Below are positions 43,940 through 55,992 of a stretch of DNA of 64,000 nucleotides, piece after piece. The notes under the pieces are model-generated. The model made no database searches. It worked only from the letters and a program-made list of their open reading frames with translations, and was not told where the DNA came from. How positions within the stretch are numbered: the stretch's first letter is position 1; each line of letters starts with the position of its first letter. The stretch spans positions 1 through 64,000 of the forward strand of contig JAWPHD010000238.1 in the NCBI GenBank assembly GCA_037043455.1. The letters are read 5' to 3'. The translations under genes and the position numbers were made by a program. This DNA comes from Cyrtodaria siliqua (taxonomy: Eukaryota; Mollusca; Bivalvia; Adapedonta; Hiatellidae).

Positions 43940-45548
43940 TTAATACCTTTTTCCCAAGTCACCACTCTCTACATCCCCTCTTGAAATTAAAATTGCGTCG
44001 AACGTCACTGACTGACGTAATCAGCATTGAAAATTGTCATAATGGTGAAGTACTATTACGTTTACAGTACAGTAGGTGCTTCACTTTGTCTACAAAGAAC
44101 AAAAAAGGTTTACGTTTGTGCTTTCAAGTAAAAGAAAGGATATTTCACTTACCGCCTTTGGTTTCGCATAAACATTTAAGGATAAAAAGGTAGGCGAATA
44201 ATTATTATTGCAAATAACTATTGTTTCAGGTGAAATTTTATTATTAATAAATGTAATTGAGACTTAAATGGCGAGGTGGGTCGTTAAATACAATTTGAAC
44301 AAAAAGCAATGACACAGTTCACACAATCTCAGACATTTATTACTATTAGGTAGGATGGTCAGCGCTTAGCCAGCGTTCTTAATCCTTTTGTCATATTGTA
44401 TTTTCAATGAAATTGGACTGCTTTCAAGTATGTAGATCTAGTATAAAAAAAATAGATCTAGTAAAACTAACTTACATATTGACGCAATCACTTTTATTTA
44501 AACATAATCAAGCATTAAATCGTTGATTTTGTTGTTGCTGAACAGTGGCAAGCGTCATTTTAAGTTAATAGACTAGAGCGATTAAATATTGTGTGCAATA
44601 CTCATACTGTTATGCCTTACAGTGTACATCAGTGGAGTTTTCTAAACTCAATGCAAAATCAAAACATCTGCTCGAGTGCTTCTACATCAAATTTTATTCA
44701 TATTTTGGATTGTTTTTACATTTGTTGGTGTTTCTAAATGAATCATTTTAACTTATACTTTTACTGCAATCCAAGACTGGTTATAGTTTTGCCCTTCACA
44801 AAGGTAGTACCTAGTACTGTGAGTGTAATGCCAGTGATGGTCCTTGATTGGAAAATAAAAGTTATTCTACTCTATTCTATTTTAAGCCAAAGAACCAGGC
44901 TATTATGATTTATCTTTATTTTTTTAAATAATAAATATTGACGCATTCACTTTTATTTAAATGTAATCAAGCATTAAATCGTGGATTTTGTTGTTTTTGA
45001 ACAAATTAGATTGAAAAAATAAATAAAATAAATATGTTGAATTGAATGGACTGAGTCAGCGAAAACACTGAATAGAATAGAAGAGAATCGAAAACAAACT
45101 TAATTTACATGTATGTTATATTCAATGAACAAGACCTCGCTTTGCTCGGTGAAATTAGCTGTATAACGTCGCTTCGCTCGATGTAATCTCGGTGTAATTA
45201 GCTTTATTTTCCTTCGAAAAACACCTCGCTCCGCTCGGCGTTCATGTGAGGTTATAACGACGTGCTAGTAATACGATTCACCTGCACGGTGCACCGTTTT
45301 ACTTGCACGATGCAACTTTACGGGCAGGTAACTCTAGCGGTTTGACGAAGATTTTTATTGCCTTAGTATGGCAATTTCAGAAAATCAACAACGCGTTAAC
45401 CGTAAGGCGAGCTTACGCTCGCGATTAATGATTTGATGAAACTTCTACTCAAGTATGGATAATGCAGGCTGCAGTGTAATTTTCATGTAGAAAACTAATT
45501 TTCCGAAAAATCACCAGAACAGGTGGGGTCACAAGACATGTAAGTAAC
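43940..45548. other. TEDC1 intron 1: direct repeat and unassigned DNA
   Basis: A ~65-bp direct duplication lies at 44477-44543 and 44937-45002 (TTGACGCAATCACTTTTATT, AATCAAGCATTAAATCGTTG, ATTTTGTTGTT). The 395 bp between them are not recognised. At 45125-45245 the word CCTCGCTTTGCTCGG recurs as GTCGCTTCGCTCGA and CCTCGCTCCGCTCGG. No exon evidence. Confidence 0.5.
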
Positions 45549-46442
45549 CTAATCCGAGCCTTCTCTGACCTTAAAAGCCTTCTTTTTTTTTCTTTTTTTT
45601 TTACGGCTTCATAGGGTCTGAGGAACTCCTATAGTGAAAACCGGGGGATTACTAAAAACGCACAGTCATGCACTTTCAACGATGTTTGCGTTGTCGGGTC
45701 GATTTTTTACGATAATTTAGCTCAACAGATCGATCAATTAATGTTTATTATACCAAGTTGCAATAATAAAACTGCACCTTTATCGATAGTAGTGACACAA
45801 TAAAACATTTATGTTTTGAAGTACACTTTTATTTACTATATCCGCCATATTGTCATTTTGCATATTAATTAAATTCACGTGATATTTCGCGAGAGGTAAA
45901 GGCATTTATATTCCCTCATCAAATAAGTCCACTTTCATCTGACAGCATCGAGGGATTTTTGGAGTGGAACGAACTCTTCTTGGAGCATAATTAGGGTCTA
46001 AACTTTAAAGATAAACAATTGGGTGTTGTTCAGAATATTGCCAGTGCCAAAAGGAAAAGTTGGTCGCAATTTTGAATTTTGCGGGAAATATTTATCGGCG
46101 CACCGGTCACGATCACGTGGCATTTGACCTGAATAACAACAAATGTTGGAAAATTAATATTTTTTAACTTTGTCTGGAACGGTTGACCGTTACAACATTA
46201 TTAAGGTTTTCTGTTCATATAGGTAAAAAAATATATTGGTAATCGGTTTATATGCTTGAAATGTTAATCCAATGAATACTTACATAGATATATTGATTTA
46301 AAACCAAGAGGGTAGTTCCTCTCCCGCGAGGGAGAGGAGATCCCCGTGTTTTTACTATGGGAGTTCCTCTGACCGTACACAGCCAGATGAAATATCAAAA
46401 ATCGTAAAAAGGGCTGGTAAGGTCAGAGAAGGCTCGGATTAG
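45549..46442. mobile_element. hAT-like non-autonomous element, 8-bp target duplication
   Basis: Ends CTAATCCGAGCCTTCTCTGA and TCAGAGAAGGCTCGGATTAG pair for about 28 bp. Both are flanked by TAAGTAAC (45541-45548 and 46443-46450). An 8-bp duplication is the hAT signature. The 894-bp interior, with a second inverted pair GAGGAACTCC / GGAGTTCCTC, has no transposase. It lies in TEDC1 intron 1. Confidence 0.88.
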
Positions 46443-46649
46443 TAAGTAACCATGACAGAAAATGCGCCATATTTGAGTTTCCTCACTGCCTCAGTGCAAA
46501 TTAGGTCAAGTTTATTAACCAATATCTCTGTTAATAATGGCTTAAAAATTATCAGAATAAAGTCATATTGTCAATAATAGTGGTTAATGGCTAATATGGA
46601 TGAAATATTTTCCTATTTAAAAAATTCAAAAAGGTCTGTCATGGTTAAC

Positions 46650-47870
46650 AGGGTTTCCCCCAGACATATATCGGATGTCGCATGCGACATGCTTTAATGC
46701 CCGGCGGCGAATTTCCGACATCCTTTGATCTCCGCGACATCCCTTAAATCCCAAAGCAATATTATGCCACTTGAAACAATTGCAGTCCTGCGCGTGCCTG
46801 AATCTGATTGACAGGTTTATTGTCGCTCCCACTAAATAAGCTATCAGCCAATCATATTCGCGATAGCAGACCGCTGATTACCACTTGTGACCTGACCGTG
46901 ACCTGTGTATACACTTGTTAGTGTTGAGTGGCATATGTTTAATAATTAGGACACGGTGCTTTATGTGTTGAGTTGAGTAGAACAATTGCCGAAAATGAAT
47001 GTTGATGATCGAGAAACAAACATGATGGTTTAGTATGCAAGAATTTGTATGTAAGGGCTGTTCCATTAAAACATACCAGGGGGTAGCGGACGGCAATTTA
47101 TAGAAAATACATGGTAGGGTGCCTTGTCCCAAAAACCGTCCTAACTCCGGAATATCGCAACTACAGGCGGGTGGGTAAATCTCACACAAAAACAATTGAG
47201 TTGTGGGGAATGGGGGATATCTGAAATAAATCAATCAAGATGGGGTCTCAAACATTTTTAATCAAGACGGGGTGCTTTTCAAGTTAACAAAACACATTTA
47301 TTTCTCGAATACTCGTTGATAAGCAGACTTGTCAAGGTTTGTTGCTTCTAAAAATAGAATGAATTCAAGAACGACAACAGTGAACTCCTACGAAATTTCA
47401 TACTTCGTCATCAATTAGATTCGTACTATTGTACATCGTACTCAATTTGATTCATACTATCGTGTTTTTTTTCAGAGGGGAAGTTATTAGCCAGCCATCC
47501 GTGCAGCCGTCATTGCACGGCCGTTTTTGAAAAAATCGCGCCCAATATTTGGTGGAGTGGGTGGGGTAAAAAATAAGATTTTTAGCTCTTACTTTCTCAA
47601 TATTGTTATGTTTTTTAAGTACGAAAATATAACAACAAACTTTAAAGTGACACTGTGAGTCTGTCTGTAAGTATTAAAGCAGATTATTGAGCATAACCAA
47701 ATAACAGCGAAATGAACAGTGAAAACATGAGGATAGACCCAAATAATTCTGACATTTATGACCAGCTGTTTGTGGCAAGTTGAAAAAATAAACAGATAGT
47801 GAATTTGAATATTTATTTAGAAGTTTTGTTGTGAATCAGTTCTGTTTTTGTTGTACATGTATTAAAGTAA
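46650..47870. mobile_element. Element C (copy 2), in TEDC1 intron 1
   Basis: Reverse complement of most of 35432-37193, without the MITE 35977-36572. It starts near GGGTTTCCCCCAGACATATA and ends near TTTGTTGTACATGTATTAAA. The TTTCCCCCAG word is also at the opposite end of copy 1, which suggests the family's terminus. No coding frame is shared by both copies. Confidence 0.7.
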
Positions 47871-48341
47871 CCCTAAACCGCCACGATAAGCGCAGTAAAA
47901 ATTGATAAATGCAGCTTATAATCGATAAACTTACCTGGACGACAAGTGTTTTCAGTTGAATAAAGTGTTTGTACTGCCATGTCATATCCCCGTCATATAA
48001 AGCCCTGCTTTTACCAAGTGTTGGCAGAAGTCTGTTTGTGACCAGAATAGCTCATATTTTTATATAACCAAAAGATCAGTGTCACACCCAGATATATCAC
48101 TCTTGCGCACATCTTTACATAAATATGTATATATATGTATGTAAGACTCGGATCTAGGTTTGGTCCTAGACGTGAGAATCGTGGCATAACTTATGGTAGT
48201 ATGAAACTACATAGAACCATGATTTCTATGCCTTAAATACAAGGTAGGACCCCGTACCAACCCCAATACACAAGTTTTCAGCGAGGTTTCTGAAGACAAC
48301 ACTCAATGCCTGCATAAACAACCACCATATTTCAAAAGAAC

Positions 48342-49674
48342 CAATCTCATTAAAATCCTAATCCTAATTACGCTTTGATACTCTCTTCTATAGGTTCTGA
48401 CAACACTGCCTTGGAGGTCACGTCAGATCGACCTTTCATCTAATTAATATCATGAGAAGATCAACTTTAGTTAATTCAACCAATGAAATCTCGCATTTCA
48501 TATGCGCTTCAAATGATGTTCGAGTGAACTGAAAAAATGAAAATCCACATAAAACACAGATCTACTGTATATCCAAAAAAAAATAAAGCCTTCGTGTGTT
48601 ATTGCTGTGGATTGCATGATAAATTCAAAGAAAAGCACTAAATGGCATGTTTTACATTAAGAATACGAAAATCATGGGTGCGGTCATGTTTCTTGAAAAC
48701 ATTCAGAACAGTATCTGAAAAATATATATTCTACCGAGATTGTTGCGATTTAGGTTTTCTAAATAGAATGTCTTAGTACGTCTGGCCCACTTAGCGCAGT
48801 TGGTAGCAAGATGGACTACTGCGACATTCAATTATTATTACCCGCGAGTGTTATTTTAGTGTAGGAACTTCAACCCCACGAAGCAGTACATATTTTGTTT
48901 GGTACCGCTATTGAATTCGAATTCCGTTAAGACAATCTTGTTTCAATCTTGTTTGTTTTTCAGTAAATATTCTCCCCGTGTGGTTCCGGGGCAAAGAATA
49001 GGGCCACAGCAGATCCCGTTGGTGGGGTAGGCAGATGGGTAGAACCCCCCCCCCCCCCCCCCAAATTCACAATTCATGTTCATTTTATCATTTTTTGCTG
49101 ATGCTCATTAAATGTCTTCATCATGACCCCTGCATTGTTCCAGGTGCCATCTCGTTCAGTGGCAGAAAAACAATAAACGTGGCTCCAGCGTAAATTGAGT
49201 GTCTACAAAGTCAATAAATTTGCCCCAACTCTGCAGTTCTGCAGGTGAGAAGGTTCTAGGCCCATTCTCCATATTTTATCTCGATGTACATGGAGGATGA
49301 GCCTGGCATGTTCATTCCAGTTAGGCGCCATATAACCTTTTATGTGTTGGTGCGCCTTAAAACCCCAATTCAGTTCAATTCAGTAAATATTCAATAATGG
49401 TTGGTGTGTTATGTTTGTCAACGCAATTAATTTGTGTTTTATAAGCTAAAAGTTAGGACATTGTCTCTTTCAATATCGAGCATAGACTGCTCCACAGTGT
49501 TTGACTGAAACGCGACATGCGCAGTGAAGCAGTCTAGACCAAGTGATTTTGTAGGCTGAAATCTGATTGACTAATCTTAAGGTCCATCTGACGTGACCTC
49601 CAATACAGTGTTGTCAGATCCTTAGTAGTGTAGAGTATCATTGCGTGATAAAGGGTCTAATTTTAATGAGATTG
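48342..49674. mobile_element. Element D (copy B) with perfect 9-bp target duplication
   Basis: Ends CAATCTCATTAAAATCC and CTAATTTTAATGAGATTG; flanks CAAAAGAAC at 48333-48341 and 49675-49683. It contains one insertion (48973-49380). It is direct-oriented with copy A and gives the uninterrupted junctions for the C and SINE insertions there. Non-coding; the 9-bp duplication fits mobilisation by a Mutator-like transposase. Confidence 0.9.
48973..49380 (+). mobile_element. (AATTC)-tailed retroposon with 12-bp target duplication
   Basis: Flanked by CAGTAAATATTC at 48961-48972 and 49381-49392; copy A of element D has this word once. From TCCCCGTGTGGTTCCGGGGC to AACCCCAATTCAGTTCAATT. It contains an 18-base C run at 49045-49062 where the copy at 12433 has only a short one. 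Best-preserved copy of the family. Confidence 0.92.
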
Positions 49675-49683
49675 CAAAAGAAC

Positions 49684-50372
49684 AAACCTTACATACCACA
49701 CATTTCTGTATAAAACTTACAAAAGAGAAGAGTGGCAAGCTGATATAGTCTGTTTTTATAAGCCACTGTTAATTTCAGAGATGTTCCTGGTTTACATTTG
49801 AAATAATCTTGTTCTCGTATCACGTCACGTTCCATATTGAAAACTTAACCCCGCCCTACCTGACAATTTCCGGGGTTAATGCTGTTTTTTTGTGTCAGTT
49901 GAGGGCGGGTTTAAGTTTCCAAATACGGCGTGAGATATTTCAAAAGGTAAACAGACAAATATGTTGACAGAAATAAAAAGAAATGTCTAGATGGACGAGA
50001 TACTGTTCTCTTTTTTGAATTTTATTCATGCTCGTGTGGTATTTAGGGTTTAATCTACTGAAATATGGCGATTGTTTATGCATGCATTGCTTGGTGTCTT
50101 CAGAAACCTCTTTTGATGGGGTCGATCCTGATACCTACCTTTTCTATAAAGAATCGTATCGTAGCTCTATGGTCAGTGTTTTTTTTCTATGCTTTGGGAA
50201 CATAACCCATACCTTTACAATTTGGAATTTTAGCGCATTTTTCATAAAATTTGGAAAAAATACAATAAAACATTAATAAGTTTTTCTTTAATACTGTTTT
50301 CAGTACACTAAGGTCAGCAGAGGCATTTAAAAGCATTTTGTTCTCAGTACTTATCACACTAACGTTTCATTG
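49684..50372. other. TEDC1 intron 1: unassigned DNA
   Basis: A small inverted pair (CTTAACCCCGCCC.. at 49845 and GAGGGCGGGTTTAAG at 49902) may be a degenerate MITE. The open frame 50028-50276 lacks splice support or a known motif. Confidence 0.35.
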
Positions 50373-51140
50373 TTTTTAACTCGACCGATCAAAGATCGGC
50401 AGAGCTTATGCCGTGGTGCGGTGTCCGTCGTCCGTTCCGTCTGTCTGTTTCGTAAACTTATTTGTAGCGACTACTCCTCTGAAACTACTGGTTGGATTTT
50501 CATAAAACTTTACAGAAATGTTGCCCATGATATCTAGTTGGTCCTAGCAAAAATTCACGTTGATAGTTGGTCCTAGCAAAAATTCACGTTGATGTGAAAT
50601 TCAAGATGGCAGCCAAAGCTAAAAATAGATTTTTAAAAAACAAGTTTGTAGCAACTACTTCTTGAAAACTATAAGTGATATTGATATGGGACTTTTTCTA
50701 AAATGATCAGCATGACATGGTGTTGGTCCTTATAGAAAATCATTTTGATTCAATGTTAAACATTCCTGCCAGTGGACATCTTTATTTACATAGAGTTATA
50801 TAGTAAAAGCATGTAGCGACTACTCCTCTGAAACTACTTGATGGATTTTCATGAAACTTCACAGGAATGTTGCTCTTGATGTCTAGTTGATCCTAGAAAA
50901 ATTTCAGGTTGCCGGAAGTTCAAGATGGCCACCACAGTCAAAAATAGATTTTAAAAAACAAATTATTTTGATTCGACTTTAAACATGGCTGAAAACGGCC
51001 ATGTTTGCATAGTTATATAGTAACAACTTGTAGCAACTACTCCTCTGAAACTAGTTTTCAGAAATTCATGAACTTCACAGGAATGCTGATCTAGCTGTCA
51101 AAACCTATCAGTAGAGCTTCAAGGTCATTGAACTCTTGTT
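50373..51140 (+). mobile_element. HINE-like element (copy 5, variant ends)
   Basis: 5' end TTTTTAACTCGACCGATCAA + AGATCGGCAGAGCTTATGCC, then GTCCGTCGTCCGTTCCGTCT. 3' end ATCAGTAGAGCTTCAAGGTC..GAACTCTTGTTA. The core is about three ~160/300-bp units with CTACTCCTCTGAAACTAC and TTCAAGATGGC. Confidence 0.65.
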
Positions 51141-52135
51141 ATATCTCAGCATTACCATGTCCGATCTTCATCAAACTTTAACATCACCTTTCTCTCATCA
51201 AGCACTGACCATACCCTGAAAACTTGGTCACTGTGACTTACTTTCTCTAAAATATACCTTACGTTAACCTTTTTGTTTAAGTTTGTTTTTGTTATATATT
51301 GTGTTTTCTTTATATCTCAGCATCACCATGTCCGATTTTCTCAAATTTTAACCACACCTTCCTCTCATCAAGCACTGACCATATCCTGAAAACTAGGTCA
51401 CTGCAACCTACTTTCTCCAAAATATATGTTATGTTAACCTTTTTAACTTTATTATACCGTGAAGCATCAACATTTTTATTTTATTTTTATATCTCGGCAT
51501 TGCCATGTCCAATTATGTTTTATATCTCAACATTGCCATGTGCAATTATTATAAAACTTGGACAGTAAGTTGCTGACATGTACCAAACATCATGCGCTGA
51601 AAATGAAAACTAGGTTTTCAACATTAAAGCATCCTCCCACTCCCAAAAAACAATCTATCTAGAAAAGCTCTATTAAATAGTTTCACCAAACACACAGGCA
51701 CTCATCTTTCACATTTTGGAAAACCCGGCTTTAATGCCACCAGGCGTTTCTCTCTTGTTCTGAATGTAACAGTAAGAGTTAACTAGTGAAATAACAAATT
51801 TGAATACTCCCTTCTTCTCTGAAACCATGAAGTATAAAGCTTTTATATATTGCATGTGGCAATTACGAGCATAAGCTTTCATTCAATTTGAGACCCTGGG
51901 GTCAATGTGGTCCCACCACGGGGATCACAGTTTTACATGGAGTTACTGGTATATATATATAGGAAAGTCTTTAAAAGATGGTATTTTCTGAAATTACAAA
52001 AGCTAGATTCAAATATTTTACCTCTGGCATTTGCTCATGGTCAGCGTATAGTACTCTGTGTTACCCTGGGGTTAGATTTTGCGCAGCCCTAGGTGTCACA
52101 ATTGTACACAGGGTTGTATAGGAAAAACAATTCTC
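51141..52135 (+). repeat. Diverged tandem units, interrupted by the LINE
   Basis: To 51570: about three copies of a ~165-bp unit (ATATCTCAGCATCACCATGT, CTCATCAAGCACTGACCATA). From 51780: a second unit type (GACCCTGGGGTCAA.., CATGGAGTTA, AGGAAAGTCTTTAAAAG) that resumes at 55190-55790 beyond the LINE. Confidence 0.6.
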
Positions 52136-55100
52136 TAATAATAATAATAATAATAAATTCTTTATTTAAAGAAGGTTAACACATTATGACATACTATCAA
52201 GATATACACATCATATTTTCAATGCGGCCTTCTGTACATAAATTAACAAACATTTAGTGTTTTTTAACAAATACACTAACAATAAAAGCATTCAATCTTC
52301 GACAAACACTCAGTTATATTTGAATATAGAAGAAATCTTAGAAGTCTTACATAATGTACATATATATCCAAGCAAAAAAAAAAAATAAAAAAAAAATAAT
52401 AATATCATTCATGTTAATGTGCATTTTGCAATAAACATTTTATAATTATATTTAAATGACTGGATAGTAGGAAGAGAACGTATGTCGACCGGTATATTGT
52501 TCCAAATGTGTCGACCAAAGTCGCTAATGGTGTCTTTCATGTATTTAGTTTGCGTTTTTTGTGTAACAAGATCATTTCGTGTAGCTGATCTTAGATTATA
52601 CCTATCATTACATGAGAATGTCAAAAGTTGTGATATGTAATTAGGAGCTAGGTTGTTTATTGACTTATATATCAACACACCAGTATGATAATGACATCTG
52701 TTATGAAAAGAAAGCCACTGAAGTTCAATGAACATATCCTTAGAATTAGTTTGAAAAGGTTTGTTTAATATTATTCTAGCTGCTCTTTTTTGAATTTTAT
52801 GTATTGTATCTTCTATTTTTTTGCTTTTACCCCATACAGTAGAGAATAATCAAATGTAGACATGATGTAGGCATTATAAAACATAATTTTCATATCATAT
52901 GTTAAATAGTAAGATATACAAATTTCAATAAGGCAATTTTAGAATTGAGTTTGGAACACATTTTGGCTATTTGTACATTCCAAGACAAAGTTCTGTCAAC
53001 ATAAACTCCCAGGACCTTTTGAACTGCGACATTTTCTATACATAAACTATCAACAGTTGATTTCAATATATCCACATGTTTGAGCTTGTGATTTGTTCCT
53101 ATGACCATGCATTTAGTTTTTGCTGGATGTAATGACATATTATTCAAAATACACCACTTATTTATAATATTCAAACGATCTTGAAGTCTATTTTGTACAT
53201 CCAAAATATTATAATCAGATTCGTATACAGACTACAGTAATACTGTAGTATCATCTGCATAAATATCTGTATTTCCAGAGGTAGATGCGAATGCAATGTC
53301 ATTTATGTACAATAGAAATAGCAATGTACCTAGTATTGATCCCTGAGGAACACCTGAAGTAACTTTAAGCATCTCAGATTTTAAAGTTTTTACCTTTATC
53401 AATTGTTTTCTATTCGAAAGATATGAATCAAATAATTTAACGGTATTGTCTGAAAAATGGTATAGTTTCAATTTGTGTATCAATATTCTATGGTCTACAA
53501 GATCGAATGCCTTTCTTAGATCAAGAAATACAGCTCCTGTTAATTTACCTGAGTCTATTTATTTTAACCATGCTTCTATTTACCGTGTCAGAGCAGTATG
53601 ACATGAATGATATTGTCTGAAACCCGACTGGGTCTCGTGAATAACATTATAGAATAGTATTTGAATGGCTATATGACGCTCAAATATTTTTGAAATTGTT
53701 GGTAAGATTGAAATTGGACGATTATTACATGGGTCGTCTTTATTTCCATTTTTGTGTATGGGAATCACACAAGCCTCCTTAAAAGTAACAGGGAACACTC
53801 CAGTTTGTATGCTGTTATTTATGATTGAAGCTATGGTGGATGTTATGTAATCACCACAATATTTTAAAATTTTAGGACCAACACCGTCTATACCTGTTGA
53901 TTTGTTACTATCAAGTTTATCAATCAACTTTCTAACTTCAAAAGGTGTTATGAGTTTTATACTAAATGAAGCATATTTCAATTTAATATCAAGTTGTTGC
54001 CGTAATTCAGAGAAAATTTCCTTTTACAAAACTCGTCCTTTTTAACAATGTTTGAAATATTTATAAAATGCTCATTTAATGCATTAATAATATTTAATTG
54101 TCCTTCAATGATATGATCATTTTTGATTAGCCTATCAGGTATTGAAATGCCTCCATTGTTTTCTTTTCCCGTTTTGGAAATGCTTTTTAAGATTTTCCAC
54201 ATATATTTTCGGCTTTTATTTTCTTTAATAGCGTTGTTATAAAAGTGTTTCTTATTTTTCTTTATCATGGATGAAATTTTATTGCCTATTAATTTATTTA
54301 ATGACTCATTTGGATCAACAAAATATTCAACTATTTCGAATGGTGATTTTGCTAAATCATTACAGAATGTATGTTCATCAAATTTCTTAAAACATCTGTA
54401 TTTGATTGTCTCATGGGTGAAAAGCATACTGGATAGTGATCACTTATGCTGTAAACAGGTACTTATATTTCACATATTAAATCGGATCTTGTAGTATAAA
54501 TATGGTTGATTGTTGTAGAACTGTGTTTACTTATTCTGGTAGGCGTATTTACCATTTGATTAAGACCAAATTTTAAAATAGTATTGGCCCATCATTGATT
54601 ACTATACTTTTCAGAATCCGTTTCTGTTAAATAGTTGATATTGAAATCTCCTAATATATGAATTTCTAAATTCAAATGATCCAACTTGTCAAGCTGAGTT
54701 TCAAATAATTCAATCCATGATACTTTCGAATCAGGTGCTCGATAAACAAAATTTAGTAGGAAAGCTGTACAATTAGAATACTTTATCTCTATCCATACAG
54801 ACTCAATAGCATCATGCTCAAGGTCGTAACGACGTGTATACGGAACTTTATTAGCGATATATACTAGGATACCACCTCCCTGTTTACCTTTCCTGTCTTT
54901 TCTTTCAAATGTAAAGTTGTTGATATATATATCATTATCATCGGTATTTGCAGTAAGAAAAGTTTCACAGAGTCCTAATATATCTGTAGAGTTTGGTTGG
55001 TCTAAGTGGTATTTTATTTCATCAATCTTTGGCATTATATGATGTACGTTAAGATTAGCAATATGTAATCTTTTTTTATTATAGTTGAACGAACTTACGT

Positions 55101-55190
55101 TTGAATTGTTGTTCTTTAAATGTACATTATTTGTTTCATGAGCTAGAATTTGAATATTTGACTTAAATAGCATTAGCAGAATGATGGTTC
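52136..55190 (-). mobile_element. Decayed, 5'-truncated non-LTR retrotransposon
   Basis: Minus-strand element with endonuclease then reverse transcriptase, and a 3' end of a (TAA/TTA)n run at about 52137-52156. It interrupts a tandem repeat block that continues on both sides (GTCACAATTGTACACAGGGT before, GTCACAATTTTAAATAGAGT after). The domain order, SDHYPV, YADDT and the C-terminal YNLRS..WNNIP region point to the Jockey/CR1-like side of the non-LTR tree; I cannot fix the clade. It is in TEDC1 intron 1, antisense to the gene. Confidence 0.88.
52409..55175 (-). pseudogene. Retrotransposon ORF2 remnant (endonuclease + reverse transcriptase)
   Basis: Fragments in order: RLHIANLNVHHIMPKIDEI and GLCETFL (endonuclease start), GGGILVYIANKVPYTRRYDL, LNFVYRAPDSKVSWIEL, LEIHILGDFNINYL, then stops near 54590. 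After these come SISDHYPVCFSP, the linker KKHFYNNAIKENKSRKYMWK, SNKSTGIDGVGPKILK, ACVIPIHKNGNKDDPCNNRP, QSGFRQYHSCHTALTR, FLDLRKAFDLVDHR, SGVPQGSILGTLLFLLYIND, DIYADDTTVLL, LGVYVDRTLSW and YNLRSATRN..HIWNNIPVDI. Catalytic D and YADD are still readable, but several frameshifts and in-frame stops (for example around IEAWLK) exclude activity. A 5' start is missing. Confidence 0.88.
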
Positions 55191-55790
55191 TCAACCAAGT
55201 TTCTTCAAATGATGACTCTGGGGTCAAATTTGGTACCACCCAGGGTCACAATTTTAAATAGAGTTATTGAGGAAAATATTAATAAAACACACAAAAAACA
55301 ACACTTCTTTTCTGAAACTACAAGAGCTAGAAGTTTAATGTTTTGCTTGTAGCATAAGCTGATGGTCCTCTTCTACGTTTGTTCAAATAGTTACTCTTGG
55401 GTGAAATTTAGCCCCACACCAGGGGTCACATGTTTAACCTTTACATAGATATAACAATAAGGAAATCTTTAAAAAAAAAAATCTCTGAAACCAAAGGCAT
55501 AGAGCTCTCATAGGGAAAGACTTACAAATAATCATATCTGAAAACACAAGAACTTGGAATCTCATATATTTAATGTAGCATAAGCTTATGGTCCTCTACC
55601 AAGTTTGTTTGAATGGTGACCCTGTGCTAAAATTTAGTCCTGCTCCAGGACAGAGAGTAAAAGTGGAAAACTCAAAAAAATAAAATTTTTATCTTTTTAT
55701 TACACCCATTACTTCCTGTTGCAAGAGTCTAAATGGACAAGGTCTTTAGGTCGGTGATTCAGATTAAGGGCCTTTTGGCCCTCTTGTTTT
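55191..55790 (+). repeat. Continuation of tandem units with a HINE-like 3' end
   Basis: Units with GATGACTCTGGGGTCAAATT, CCAGGGGTCACA, ATAAGGAAATCTTTAAAAAA. It ends AAGGGCCTTTTGGCCCTCTTGTTTT, with the hairpin-plus-CTCTTGTT ending of the other tandem-core elements. The end is about 100 bp before TEDC1 exon 2. Confidence 0.65.
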
Positions 55791-55892
55791 AATTAAAATT
55801 CCTTATGCCAAAGGGGAGGCCATATGTCTGGTGGGGTTGGGGTGGGGGAATCGGCCACTATTTATATTATTATTTTGCTTTGACCTAAATAG

Positions 55893-55992
55893 GTTGGACC
55901 ATTGTGGAGATTGCTGTTTGAACTGCTGTACTTCTTGGATCATGGACTTATTGACGAGGTTGTGATTAAGGCATGCAGTCAACTTTCCACAG
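55893..55992 (+). CDS. TEDC1: TEDC1 exon 2
   Basis: 100 nt after the acceptor tgacctaaatag, entering in phase 0: VGPLWRLLFELLYFLDHGLI + DEVVIKACSQLST, leaving in phase 1 at CCACAG|GTAACT. The LWRLLF motif continues the AKF..EA motif of exon 1, as in vertebrate TEDC1. The last 13 bases of the exon together with the donor are the founding sequence of the minisatellite that follows, so this donor competes with many near-identical sequences. If the donor is missed, the frame stays open into the array to a TAG ending at 56171. Confidence 0.88.

Noticed and set aside
43744..44193. 149-residue plus ORF
   Set aside because: Its first third is the SINE body and poly-CAAA tail; the rest has no splice or domain evidence.
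46626..47234. Minus ORFs within element C copy 2
   Set aside because: The matching frame is broken in copy 1, and no family motif is present, so they are not treated as genes.
52136..55190. Possible viral integration because of the reverse transcriptase
   Set aside because: APE-type endonuclease before RT, no LTRs, gag, integrase or envelope, and a simple-repeat 3' end: a non-LTR retrotransposon.
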